A stretch of DNA of 64,000 bases from Mya arenaria. Taxonomy: Eukaryota > Mollusca > Bivalvia > Myida > Myidae. Below, one piece after another: positions 1 through 10,697 of the stretch; within the stretch, counting starts at the first letter, position 1, and every line of letters starts with the position of its first letter. Both the position numbers and the translations under genes were made by a program. The notes beneath the pieces were generated by a model. The model ran no database searches. It had not been told where the DNA came from and saw nothing but the letters and a program-made list of their open reading frames with translations. The DNA is taken from positions 88,737,733-88,801,732 of the forward strand of contig NC_069124.1 of assembly GCF_026914265.1 (NCBI RefSeq). Reading direction: 5' to 3'.

Positions 1-3000
1 AGTATGGTGTGTGTATGTGTTGTGTCTGTCTTGTTAGTATGGTGTGCGTATGTGTTGTGTCTGTCTTGTTTGTATGGTGTGTGTATGTGTTGTGTCTGTC
101 TTGTTAGTATGGTGTGTGTATGTGTTGTGTCTGTCTTGTTAGTATGGTGTGCGTATGTGTTGTGTCTGTCTTGTTGGTATGGTGTGTGTATGTGTTGTGT
201 CTGTCTTATTAGTATTACAATGAAATGTCTTGTTAGTATGGTGTGCGTATGTGTTGTGTCTGTCTTGTTAGTATGGTGTGTGTATGTGTTGTGTCTGTCT
301 TGTTAGTATGGTGTGTGTATGTGTTGTGTCTGTCTTGTTAGTATGGTGTGCGTATGTGTTGTGTCTGTCTTGTTAGTATGGTGTGTGTATGTGTTGTGTC
401 TGTCTTGTTAGTATGGTGTGCGTATGTGTTGTGTCTGTCTTGTTCGTATGGTGTGCGTATGTGTTGTGTCTGTCTTGTTATTGTTAGTATGGTGTGCGTA
501 TGTGTTGTGTCTGTCTTGTTATTGTTAGTATGGTGTGTGTATGTGTTGTGTCTGTCTTGTTATTGTTAGTATGGTGTGCGTATGTGTTGTGTCTGTCTTG
601 TTATTGTTAGTATGGTGTGCGTATGTGTTGTGTCTGTCTTGTTATTGTTAGTATAGTGTACGTATGTGTTGTGTCTGTCTTGTTATTGTTAGTATGGTGT
701 GTGTATGTGTTGTGTCTGTCTTGTTATTGTTAGTATGGTGTGCGTATGTGTTGTGTCTGTCTTGTTATTGTTAGTATAGTGCACGTATGTGTTGTGTCTG
801 TCTTGTTATTGTTAGTATGGTGTGCGTATGTGTTGTGTCTGTCTTGTTATTGTTGGTATGGTGTGCGTATGTGTTGTGTCTGTCTTGTTAGTATAGTGTG
901 CGTATGTGTTGTGTCTGCCTTGTTAGTATGGTGTGTGTATGTGTTGTGTCTGTCTTGTTAGTATGGTGTGCGTATGTGTTGTGTCTGTCTTGTTAGTATG
1001 GTGTGCGTATGTGTTGTGTCTGTCTTGTTAGTATGGTGTGCGTATGTGATGTGTCTGTCTTGTTAGTATGGTGTGCGTATGTGTTGTGTCTGTCTTGTTA
1101 GTATGGTGTGCGTATGTGTTGTGTCTGTCTTGTTAGTATGGTGTGCGTATGTGTTGTGTCTGTCTTGTTAGTATGGTGTGTGTATGTGTTGTGTCTGTCT
1201 TGTTAGTATGGTGTGCCTATGTGTTGTGTCTGTCTTGTTAGTATGGTGTGCGTATGTGTTGTGTCTGTCTTGTTAGTATGGTGTGCCTATGTGTTGTGTC
1301 TGTCTTGTTAGTATGGTGTGCGTATGTGTTGTGTCTGTCTTGTTAGTATGGTGTGCGTATGTGTTGTGTTTGTCTTGTTAGTATGGTGTGCGTATGTGTT
1401 GTGTTTGTCTTGTTAGTATGGTGTGCGTATGTGTTGTGTCTGTCTTGTTAGTATGGTGTGCGTATGTGTTGTGTTTGTCTTGTTAGTATGGTGTGCGTAT
1501 GTTTTGTGTCTGTCTTGTTATTGTTAGTATGGTGTGCGTATGTGTTGTGTTTGTCTTGTTAGTATGGTGTGCGTATGTGTTGTGTTTGTCTTGTTAGTAT
1601 GGTGTGCGTATGTGTTGTGTCTGTCTTGTTAGTATGGTGTGTGTATGTGTTGTGTCTGTCTTGTTAGTATGGTGCGCGTATGTGTTGTGTCTGTCTTGTT
1701 AGTATGGTGTGCGTATGTGTTGTGTCTGTCTTGTTATTGTTAGTATGGTGTGCGTATGTGTTGTGTCTGTCTTGTTAGTATGGTGTGCGTATGTGTTGTG
1801 TCTGTCTTGTTAGTATGGTGTGTGTATGTGTTGTTTCTGTCTTGTTAGTATGGTGTGCGTATGTGTTGTGTCTGTCTTGTTAGTATGGTATACGTATGTG
1901 TTGTGTCTGTCTTGTTAGTATGGTGTGCGTATGTGTTGTGTCTGTCTTGTTAGTATGGTATACGTATGTGTTGTGTCTGTTTTGTTAGTATAGTGTGCGT
2001 ATGTGTTGTGTCTGTCTTGTTAGTATGGTATACGTATGTGTTGTGTCTGTCTTGTTAGTATGGTGTGCGTATGTGTTGTGTATGTCTTGTTAGTATGGTG
2101 TGCGTATGTGTTGTGTCTGTCTTGTTAGTATGGTGTACGTATGTGTTGTGTCTGTCTTGTTAGTATGGTGTGCGTATGTGTTGTGTCTGTCTTGTTAGTG
2201 TGGTGTGCGTATGTGTTGTGTCTGTCTTGTTAGTATGGTGTGCGTATGTGTTGTGTCTGTCTTGTTAGTATGGTGTGCGTATGTGTTGTGTCTGTCTTGT
2301 TAGTATGGTGTGCGTATGTGTTGTGTCTGTCTTGTTAGTATGGTGTGCGTTTGTGTTGTGTCTGTCTTGTTAGTATGGTGTGCGTATGTGTTGTTGTGTT
2401 GTGTCTGTCTTGTTAGTATGGTGTGTGTATGTGTTGTGTCTGTCTTGTTAGTATGGTGTGCGTATGTGTTGTGTCTGTCTTGTTAGTATGGTGTGCGTAT
2501 GTGTTGTGTCTGTCTTGTTAGTATGGTGTGTGTATGTGTTGTGTCTGTCTTGTTAGTATGGTGTGTGTATGTGTTGTGTCTGTCTTGTTAGTATGGTGTG
2601 TGTATGTGTTGTGTCTGTCTTGTTAGTATGGTGTGTGTATGTGTTGTGTCCGTCTTGTTAGTATGGTGTGCGTATGTGTTGTGTCTGTCTTGTTAGTATG
2701 GTGTGCGTATGTGTTGTGTCTGTCTTGTTAGTATGGTGTGCGTATGTGTTGTGTCTGTCTTGTTAGTATGGTGTGCGTATGTGTTGTGTCTGTCTTGTTA
2801 GTATGGTGTGCGTATGTGTTGTGTCTGTCTTGTTAGTATGGTGTGCCTATGTGTTGTGTCTGTCTTGTTAGTATGGTGTGCGTATGTGTTGTGTCTGTCT
2901 TGTTAGTATGGTGTGTGTATGTGTTGTGTCTGTCTTGTTAGTATGGTGTGCGTATGTGTTGTGTCTGTCTTATTAGTGTGGTGTGCGTATGTGTTGTGTC

Positions 3001-4480
3001 TGTCTTGTTAGTATGGTGTGCGTATGTGTTGTGTCTGTCTTGTTAGTATGGTGTTTGTATGTGTTGTGTCTGTCTTGTTAGTATGGTATACGTATGTGTT
3101 GTGTATGTCTTGTTAGTATGGTGTGCGTATGTGTTGTGTCTGTCTTGTTAGTATGGTATACGTATGTGTTGTGTATGTCTTGTTAGTATGGTGTGTGTAT
3201 GTGTTGTGTCTGTCTTGTTAGTATGGTGTGTGTATGTGTTGTGTCTGTCTTGTTAGTATGGTGTGCGTATGTGTTGTGTCTGTCTTGTTATTGTTAGTAT
3301 GGTGTGCGTATGTGTTGTGTCGGTCTTGTTAGTATGGTGTGCGTATGTGTTGTGGCTGTCTTGTTAGTATGGTGTGTGTATGTGTTGTGTCTGTCTTGTA
3401 AGTATGGTGTGTGTATGTGTTGTGTCTGTCTTGTTAGTATGGTGTGTGTATGTGTTGTGTCTGTCTTGTTAGTATGGTGTGCGTATGTGTTGTGTCTGTC
3501 TTGTTAGTATGGTGTGCGTATGTGTTGTGTCTGTCTTGTTAGTATGGTGTACGTATGTGTTGTGTCTGTCTTGTTAGTATGGTGTGCGTATGTGTTGTGT
3601 CTGTCTTGTTAGTATGGTGTGCGTATGTGTTGTGTATGTCTTGTTAGTGTGGTGTGTGTATGTGTTGTGTCTGTCTTGTTAGTATGGTGTGCGTATGTGT
3701 TGTGTCTGTCTTGGTAGTATGGTGTGCGTATGTGTTGTGTCTGTCTTGTTAGTATGGTGTGCGTATGTGTTGTGTCTGTCTTGTTAGTATGGTGTGTGTA
3801 TGTGTTGTGTCTGTCTTGCTAGTATGGTGTGTGTATGTGTTGTGTCTGTCTTGTTAGTATGGTGTGCGTATGTGTTGTGTCTGTCTTGGTAGTATGGTGT
3901 GTGTATGTGTTGTGTCTGTCTTGTTAGTATGGTGTGCGTATGTGTTGTGTCTGTCTTGTTAGTATGGTGTGTGTATGTGTTGTGTCTGTCTTGTTAGTAT
4001 GGTGTACGTATGTGTTGTGTCTGTCTTGCTAGTATGGTGTGTGTATGTGTTGTGTCTGTCTTGTTAGTATGGTGTGCGTATGTGTTGTGTCTGTCTTGTT
4101 AGTATGGTATGCGTATGTGTTGTGTCTGTCTTGTTAGTATGGTGTGTGTATGTGTTGTGTCTGTCTTGTTAGTATGGTGTACGTATGTGTTGTGTCTGTC
4201 TTGCTAGTATGGTGTGTGTATGTGTTGTGTCTGTCTTGTTAGTATGGTGTGCGTATGTGTTGTGTCTGTCTTGTTAGTATGGTGTGCGTATGTGTTGTGT
4301 CTGTCTTGTTAGTATGGTGTGCCTATGTGTTGTGTCTGTCTTGTTATTGTTAGTATGGTGTGCCTATGTGTTGTGTTTGTCTTGTTAGTATGGTGTGCCT
4401 ATGTGTTGTGTCTGTCTTGTTAGTATGGTGTGTGTATGTGTTGTGTCTGTCTTGTTAGTATGGTGTGCGTATGTGTATGT
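1..4480 (+). repeat. 35-bp GT-rich satellite array
   Basis: A head-to-tail array with the unit gtatggtgtgcgtatgtgtt followed by gtgtctgtcttgtta, 35 bp, about 125 copies, cut by the left window edge. A recurrent variant carries a 6-bp insertion (attgtt) that makes 41-bp units, clustered near 480-880 with scattered later cases. The main polymorphic position is C/T in gtgtgcg versus gtgtgtg. The plus strand is almost only G and T with sparse A and C. Open frames across it (Cys/Val/Leu-rich peptides) follow from the absence of stops in such a repeat and show no coding character. Confidence 0.95.
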
Positions 4481-5060
4481 ATCTGTCTTGTTTGTATGTT
4501 GTATGTATTTTGTTGTCCTGTTAGTATGGTGTGTGCGCTATGCCTGTCTTGATTTTATGTTGTGTGTATTGTGTCTGTCTTGTGTGTATGTTGTGTGTGG
4601 TTTGTCTGTTTTGTGTGTATGTTGTGTCTGTTGTGTCTGTCCTGTTTGTATGTTGTGTGTGTTGTGTCCGTATTGTTTGTATGTTGTGTATGTGTTGTGT
4701 CAGTCTTGTTTGTGTGTTGTGTCAGTCTTGTTTGTGTGTTGTGTCAGTCTTGTTTGTGTGCTGTGTCCGTATTGTTTGTATGTTGTGTATGTGTTGTGTC
4801 AGTCTTGTTTGTGTGTTGTGTATGGCATGTTTGTATGTTGTGTATTTTGTGTGTGTTGTGTCCGTATTGTTTGTATGTTGTGTATGTGTTGTGTCAGTCG
4901 TGTTTGTGTGTTGTGTCTGGCATGTTTGTATGTTGTGTATTTTGTGTGTGTTGTGTCTGTATTTTTTATATGTTGTGTATGTGTTGTGTCAGTCTTGTTT
5001 GAATGCTTTGTGTGTTGTGTAGATATGATATGTGTATGCGTGCGTGTGTGTATGTTTGTA
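4480..5060 (+). repeat. Degenerate TG-rich flank of the satellite
   Basis: The 35-bp periodicity breaks down after about 4480 into irregular repeats built on tttgtatgttgtgt and gtgttgtgtcagtcttg, with partial higher-order copies (for example 4664-4800 resembles 4855-4990). It looks like an older, unhomogenised edge of the array. Long Cys-rich open frames here (up to 222 codons) are by-products of the repeat, since they overlap in all three forward frames. Confidence 0.85.
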
Positions 5061-5117
5061 TAGTATGTGTGTCTTGCTTGTTTGTTGTGTTTGTCTTGTT
5101 AAATTATGTTGGACATT

Positions 5118-5121
<4 letters not shown>

Positions 5122-5162
<41 letters not shown>

Positions 5163-5166
5163 GAGT
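5122..5166 (+). repeat. (AG)n microsatellite
   Basis: About 45 bp of near-pure AG dinucleotide repeat with one G insertion (gggaga), directly after the TG-rich tract, so the purine/pyrimidine strand bias continues. Confidence 0.95.
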
Positions 5167-5527
5167 TTCTCTAGAAACATGACGTATTATAATCAGAACA
5201 TTCAAAGAAACATATTAAGCAAAATTGTTACATGCAATTTATTAATAATACAGATGGGTAACTTTGCACCTATGCATGTACGAAATTTGCGTGATTTAAA
5301 TACTTTTAAATTTACAATTCTTCGTTTTACGACTACATATGTTTAACTGTTACTTATTTGTTTTTGTAGACTTATTGCTTGTTTTGAATTTACACCATGT
5401 GCAGTCAAAGAGAACCTAAACGACGAAAAGCGAAAGTCTAGGTCTTCTTTATGGAAGTTCTACATGTGTTGAACCGTATCCATGCATGATTGTAATGTTC
5501 TTCAGTGAGTGCCGCTTTGAAAGCCTG

Positions 5528-5765
5528 GGGCCATGTTTACGAACAGTCTCAAGTCCAAGTCAATACTCAGACTCAGAAAAGCATTTTGATAAAGGAACAA
5601 AAACATTTTTTTTTCCATTTCTTTTCCAAAAATGTAGGTAAATAATAGTAAAACATTCAAATATGAATATATTTCAGCACATTTTACCATCAATGCTCTG
5701 ATAGAAGGAAAATTACAATGAAATGAAGTTTTGTCATAATGAGTCTTGAGTCTGAATTCAGACCT
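5528..5765 (+). mobile_element. Dispersed inverted-repeat element, copy A
   Basis: The left end reads gggccatgtttacgaacagt followed by ctcaagtc. The reverse complement of that end occurs at 61305-61332. The right portion (about 5672-5763, with taccatcaatgct and gagtcttgagtctgaa) matches 61225-61306 in the same orientation. Two copies of one small non-autonomous element are therefore present, this one lacking its outer right end. No open frame is associated. Superfamily not assigned. Confidence 0.6.
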
Positions 5766-5850
5766 ATCGTTTAAAGGTTTTTAAGATATTAGGATGATAT
5801 AAGAGAATACAAAAACACCAATAGGTTATCTTTTATCCTGCTGTCACGCG

Positions 5851-6077
5851 TCCCGAGGGCTTCATAAATGACTGTGGGATAGGCAGACACACTGACTCCC
5901 GAGGGCTTCATAAATGACTGTGGGATAGGCAAACACACTGCCTCCCGGGGGCTTTATAAATGACTGTTGGATAGGCAGACACACTGCCTCCCGAGGGCTT
6001 CATAAATGATTGTGGGATAGGCAGACACACTGCCTCCCGAGGGCTTCATAAATGACTGTGGGATAGGCAGACACACA
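5851..6077 (+). repeat. 46-bp minisatellite, 5 copies
   Basis: Five tandem units starting at 5851, 5897, 5943, 5989 and 6035, with core tcccgagggcttcataaatg then actgtgggataggcagacac. Copies differ at a few bases (for example gggggctttataaatg in the third). The last unit is broken inside gacacac by the start of the next element. Confidence 0.95.
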
Positions 6078-6812
6078 GTGACTGAATTAATCGGATTAAT
6101 CGATAATAATACAATAGAAAAATACAATTTGTGTTATTTCGTATCTTGTTAGTAGGTAAGATTAAACACAACTTATTGCATGGTTAAGAATCAAATAAAA
6201 AATAAAGAAGTGAACAATTTCTGTAGTTTGTAACTTCGTTTCTTTTTTTAACAAAATGACAAGTAAATAGATGTGAACTTGTCAACATAACAACCAAAAA
6301 CAAACACTAGTTAAACCTTGTGCGAACTGAATGTAAAGAGTCTTGAATTTAATAAAACGATTATGAACTCATAAAACCATAAGTGCATTTACAACCTCAG
6401 CAATAATGACCAGTAGTACTAAGGACTAGAAGTTAAACGACACCATCTCGAGGAGATCTCAAGGAAATGAAATTATAACTGACAATTTGTTAAAACAAAA
6501 AAAACTATAGACACCAGATAGAACAACTACAGCTGAGCTATCATTCTTCCCCATTGTCCAGGATAATTATATACAACTTCATTAATTTGGTAATTAACCA
6601 CTTGTACAATTGCTATGTCGGCGTCCATGCTGGTTCTAGTCAATTTTACCTTATTTGGTAAGGCAAAACATATTTATTGGAAAGGGAAAATAAAAGAAAT
6701 GGTAAGTATTTAGAATGCGGAATCGGCTATAGATAACATGGCACCAATTCTTCGATTAATCGATACCGCGGCGACGATTAATCGCGGATAATCGATCCAC
6801 CACTACTATTTG
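6075..6812. mobile_element. Candidate TIR element with ATTAATCG-rich ends
   Basis: The left end (6075-6110) contains cagtgactgaattaatcgga and ttaatcgata. The right end (6750-6812) contains cgattaatcgataccg, gattaatcgcgg and gataatcgatccaccact, in inverse relation. Ends of the CAGTG/CAGTGGTGG kind are known from hAT-like elements, but no 8-bp target duplication is visible and the inside has no open frame. It abuts the broken last 46-bp minisatellite unit, consistent with insertion there. Inference only. Confidence 0.35.
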
Positions 6813-7610
6813 GACATCATTTAGTTACGAAGGAAAATAACTTGAAACAAAATGGCTGGGCAATACGAATTTGCCAGATATTTTCATCATAATAAGTGAC
6901 AGATAAGTTACATATACCGATATTTGTGATGAAGGCTTTGTCAACCTTCAGTAGTAAGACTGTTGGGATGATTCTCAGAAATCTCAATTTACAGTTTTCA
7001 CCATAAGTGTCTAAGGCAGCCTTAGTGTTTACTGTATAATATGTGCTAGTTTATTAAGCGTCATGATCTGTGGATATGTGCAAACTGTGCTTCTCGGTTA
7101 TTATAACACAAAGTCATAAAGCGCCGATTTTCTTCATTGAAGTGTAATTTGTTGATTTGAATTGCCTGTGATTTTATTCTGAAAAAATCTTATTTATATG
7201 TTTTGTCAATAGAAAATGCATCGAACTATTTATATATAGGTATACCTATATGTACATGGATTATGTGATTTTGATAACAATTACTCGTTTATCATGTTTA
7301 ATATTCATTTATAGTATCAAAATGTTCCATTGATGTTTGTGTATATCATAGCATCCATGTGTGTTTATTTCTTGTATTAGTCTGTATATATGTTAATCTC
7401 TTCATTTATGGAGAAATAAAAGAGTATCTTTCAATCTATTCGATGAAGTATTTATATATATATCAATGCAACTCGGTCTGCACTAAGAATACAACCTACA
7501 TTTTAAGCCAATGAAATTGCAACAATTACGACCACATCATGCGGGATATCAGGTCTATATAAGGAGAGCCTGCTCATCGCCAAATACATGCTGCAGAACA
7601 TTGCCTAGTT
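6813..7610. other. Non-coding, no feature seen
   Basis: AT-rich sequence. I searched it for the next SLC6 exon (TM3, expected on the minus strand) and found nothing with that pattern. No other repeats recognised. Confidence 0.5.
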
Positions 7611-7623
7611 CAATATTAATTAC

Positions 7624-7755
7624 CTTGAAATAGAGGGCATATTTTCCAGGCGTTCATGCCGCCAAGTGACATAAATTGGCCGACAGACACTTCGAGCAGG
7701 AAGGTTGGAATTCCCCCGGCGATACAGCAGACAAAATATGGGATCAAAAATGCAC
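7624..7755 (-). CDS. SLC6 exon with TM2
   Basis: 132 nt between acceptor cttctttttag and donor CAAG|gtaatt. Its frame restores the NGGGAFLIPY junction exactly, which confirms the splice. Ends with ICPLFQ(G). Confidence 0.9.
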
Positions 7756-8130
7756 CTAAAAAGAAGACAGTTTAACACTTTAAATGCCAAATTATTTACT
7801 GACATATAAATAATGCAGATTGTTCTCCTCTTTTACGAGTCGTTCAACTAATACCAACTGTAAACAAGTGTAACATTTGAGATTTCTCCAAGTTATAAAA
7901 AGCAAGCATAAACATCTAGGGTAAATCGATACACTTCCATTGAACATTAAGTGTGTCTGGCATGTATTACCTCCGCCGTTTCTGTAACAGAGGAAGGGGA
8001 ATTTCCAGACATTGCCAAGGCCGATTGAGAAGCCACAGCATGCGAACAGGAAGTCGATCTTGCGTGAGAACGTCTCCCGCTTGCTCCGCGGAACGTCCTC
8101 GGAGCTGCCGGACGAGTCTTCCTCCTCCAT
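7624..8130 (-). CDS. SLC6 Na+/Cl- neurotransmitter/amino-acid transporter, 5' fragment (two exons)
   Basis: Two minus-strand exons (8130-7971 and 7755-7624) join in phase 1 to give about 97 residues that match the start of the SLC6 (neurotransmitter:sodium symporter) family: a short acidic N-terminus, [20 protein letters not shown], the TM1 signature [18 protein letters not shown], then [10 protein letters not shown] (TM2) and [23 protein letters not shown]6 proteins are plasma-membrane symporters of about 600 residues with 12 helices, so only TM1-TM2 is here. A Gly where monoamine transporters carry the TM1 Asp suggests an amino-acid class substrate (GABA, taurine, glycine, creatine type). 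The usual TM1 Arg of VWRFP is Lys here. The start at 8130 has a good context (gatATGG); an upstream in-frame ATG at 8175 has a poorer one, and a possible acceptor at 8151 would make the exon internal. The remaining exons are not seen in the window: either beyond the left edge past the satellite, or lost. Confidence 0.88.
7971..8130 (-). CDS. SLC6 exon with TM1
   Basis: Encodes 53 residues plus the first base of a Gly codon and ends at donor GGAG|gtaata. Possible 5' extension to 8150 if the acceptor ctctacccaaccag is used. Confidence 0.88.
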
Positions 8131-8194
8131 ATCAAACTGACTCAGCTCAGCTGGTTGGGTAGAGAAAGCACACATTAGTACTAATAAATAGGCA

Positions 8195-8610
8195 AAATAA
8201 TGGTTTGGTTAGGGTTATATCCTTTTCAAAAAACAGGTAGGGTAGGTAGGCTTTTTATTTTTTACCACATTTTAGCCTAAAATGTTATAATTATGGGAAC
8301 TACTTTTATGCGCAGTCACCCATAGTCGCTTAGGTGTTAATCCGATCTGGTCATTGTTCAGTTTAATTTCGTCCCGTCCAGACGTCCAGTATTTGACTTA
8401 AAAATATTATATAAGAATGTTACTTTCATCAAAAGAGAATGGTGTTAAAGTTATCTTCTGAATGAAGCCTTACAGTCGTTTAACTACATTTTAAAACACA
8501 CTTAAAAAATAAAAATTAATTTTGTTTCAACAACTGACTATAAAAACGGTAGGGTCGGCGCCTTTTTCGTAGGTAGGGTCGGGTCACCCGAACCAAATCT
8601 GTTTAGGCCT
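8195..8610. mobile_element. Candidate dispersed repeat with imperfect inverted ends
   Basis: The left edge has tggtttggttagggttat and aggtagggtaggtaggc; the right edge has ggtagggtcgggtcacccga then accaaatctg, so the ends are imperfect inverses and share a GGTAGGGT motif. No open frame. Weak support. Confidence 0.3.
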
Positions 8611-8856
8611 TACACTATACATGCAACAATTCTGTAGTTATTAAACGAAATATCTCAAAGATTGACACTAAAATGTACAACCATTACAACCAATTAAGTT
8701 AACATTTAAACCCTTTGAATTTTATTTCAGAAATCAGTTGATATTCACAAAATATTACCAATATTCCTGCAAACGTATCAGCTCTTTTCCAGTTTAGCAA
8801 GAGGACCGACGTGATGGTTTCGATATACATGTATACTGATGTACGGTCAACTGTTT

Positions 8857-9021
8857 AAGGTGCACTCTTACTCCATAAAAAGATTTACCACAATTAATAT
8901 ATTTGTTTAAATTTACCAAAAATAAGGAATAAATGCCAAAAATCATATAGCACTCACCAATCATATAATATGTTTGTTATACATGTATATGTATTGATTT
9001 TGAATAAGAGTGTCACTTTAA
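8857..9021. mobile_element. Small MITE-like element, short copy
   Basis: Ends are aaggtgcactcttactcc and gaataagagtgtcactttaa, inverted relative to each other. The same pair of ends, in opposite orientation, bounds 57690-58053, so this is a dispersed family present twice; this copy is about 165 bp and internally shorter. Non-coding. Confidence 0.65.
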
Positions 9022-10280
9022 TGACAGACACACAGATATACATTTTTCACACACAATGTCACCAATGCTTATAAATTATAAATTGTAAACTCTATATTAG
9101 GAGTAGTCACGTTCTAACAGTAGTATAGATATGTTTAATCTCGTTTGTTATTATTTGATTATAACAATAGCCGGCTGTTCTAACAAAATCCCTTAAACGT
9201 TCACAACTTCAAAGACAGGATTACATTCTGTAATTTACTTAACTTAGTTTTACTTCTCGTTAATTTTTGCAATACTTGCATTCGTCCAATCTTACTATGG
9301 TACTCACTTTAAACGATGTGCATGAACTTCTACAACTAATAAAACATATATTATTTGATGCGTACGTCAACCTTTACGCGGAAAATGTTATGCTTGAGGA
9401 CCTTGAAGAGAATTACCTGTCATTTTAGTTTTATCTTTAACATTTATGATGTTTAAATAAAACAAAAAAATCAAATTTAGACAACAATGGATAAAATGGT
9501 CAAATTCACTTGTGGTCTCCTTTCGCTTAACCGAATTTACCATGTGTAAAAGTGCAAGATACTAAATCTTTTCCATATGGTTAATTCGTGTAATTGCCAT
9601 TATGTGTTTTTTTATTAACAACAGCAATTAAGACCAGAGCCACTGCTGTCAGTGTGGTACATAACGTGTAATGCCTGCATGTGGGGGTATGCTCGTTCCT
9701 GAGATATTATGATGACGTTACACGTACGAGTCAACAGGGCAAAATGTCTCCAATATGACCCGCTATCATTTATCAACGTCTTGAATGCTAATGAAATTTA
9801 GGTACACGTTGAAGAAATTAATTAATGTTTAACCAACAGTGAGACGTCCATTAACTAACTAAGATTGTAGATTTGATTATTTGCAAACATTTGTACTCGA
9901 AGCTACGGTCATATTCTCAATTGATGTAGAAAACATATGGAACAGAAAACATCACCAGGAATAAAACAACGCAACAATTAAGAGCATACGATGTTCATCT
10001 GCGTTTTAATCTATATGAATAGAAGCCAAAATTGATCATCGTGGGTAGGCAGAATCGCTGACACGCAAAACCAATGATTAATTAAAAAATATATATATAG
10101 TTATTTTTCTAGTTATTTACTGCAATACAAGAAAACCGTGATCGCTCACAGATTAGTTTCCTCCTGGTGAGATGGAACAGGTATTGTATAATACCGCGTA
10201 ATAATGTATTTAATGGCTTGAGAGAATGGCAAAATCAGTTCAATATGAAGAGCATCTAATAGCTTCAAGTGTCCTTATAC
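9022..10280. other. Non-coding, no feature seen
   Basis: AT-rich, no open frame of note and no repeat that I recognise. Confidence 0.5.
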
Positions 10281-10697
10281 CTGGCCCCAATATCACGAAA
10301 ATATTCAAGTCAATTCTCAATCTTATTCCCAGCTCAAAGTTACACATTACAGTTTGACATGATGCAACATTTCTAATGTTTCGCTATTTTTAAAAGCACA
10401 GTTTCTTGTGCATTATGTTTATTAACAACATTGATCAATATTTTTTTTTATTTCTACAGCACAAAATGTACTTGAAGAGAATCAAAAACTATTAATTGGA
10501 TTCAAGTATAATTTTTTCTCTCAAATTATTTTTTCTATAAAATATTCACCAAATATTTTTATCGACATAATCTATAAGAAAATGCGGTTTTAGAAAGGGT
10601 AAAACATATTTAAATTTAAATAAAATGCGGTAATATGATTGATTGAGAGTCAGGTTGTGGCGCCCTTGAGTTTTGTTTTGGTGATATTGGGTACTGG
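10281..10697. mobile_element. MITE-like element with imperfect TIRs
   Basis: About 417 bp. The left end ctggccccaatatcacgaaa is an inverse of the right end (reverse complement ccagtacccaatatcaccaa), and similarity extends inward through ctcaa-type motifs for roughly 40 bp. No open frame and no certain target duplication. Confidence 0.55.

Noticed and set aside
1..4480. Telomeric repeat
   Set aside because: The unit is 35 bp of TATGGTGTG type, not TTAGGG or another known telomere motif.
4395..5063. 222-codon Cys/Val-rich frame
   Set aside because: Lies in a degenerate TG-rich repeat and overlaps equally open frames in the other two forward frames.
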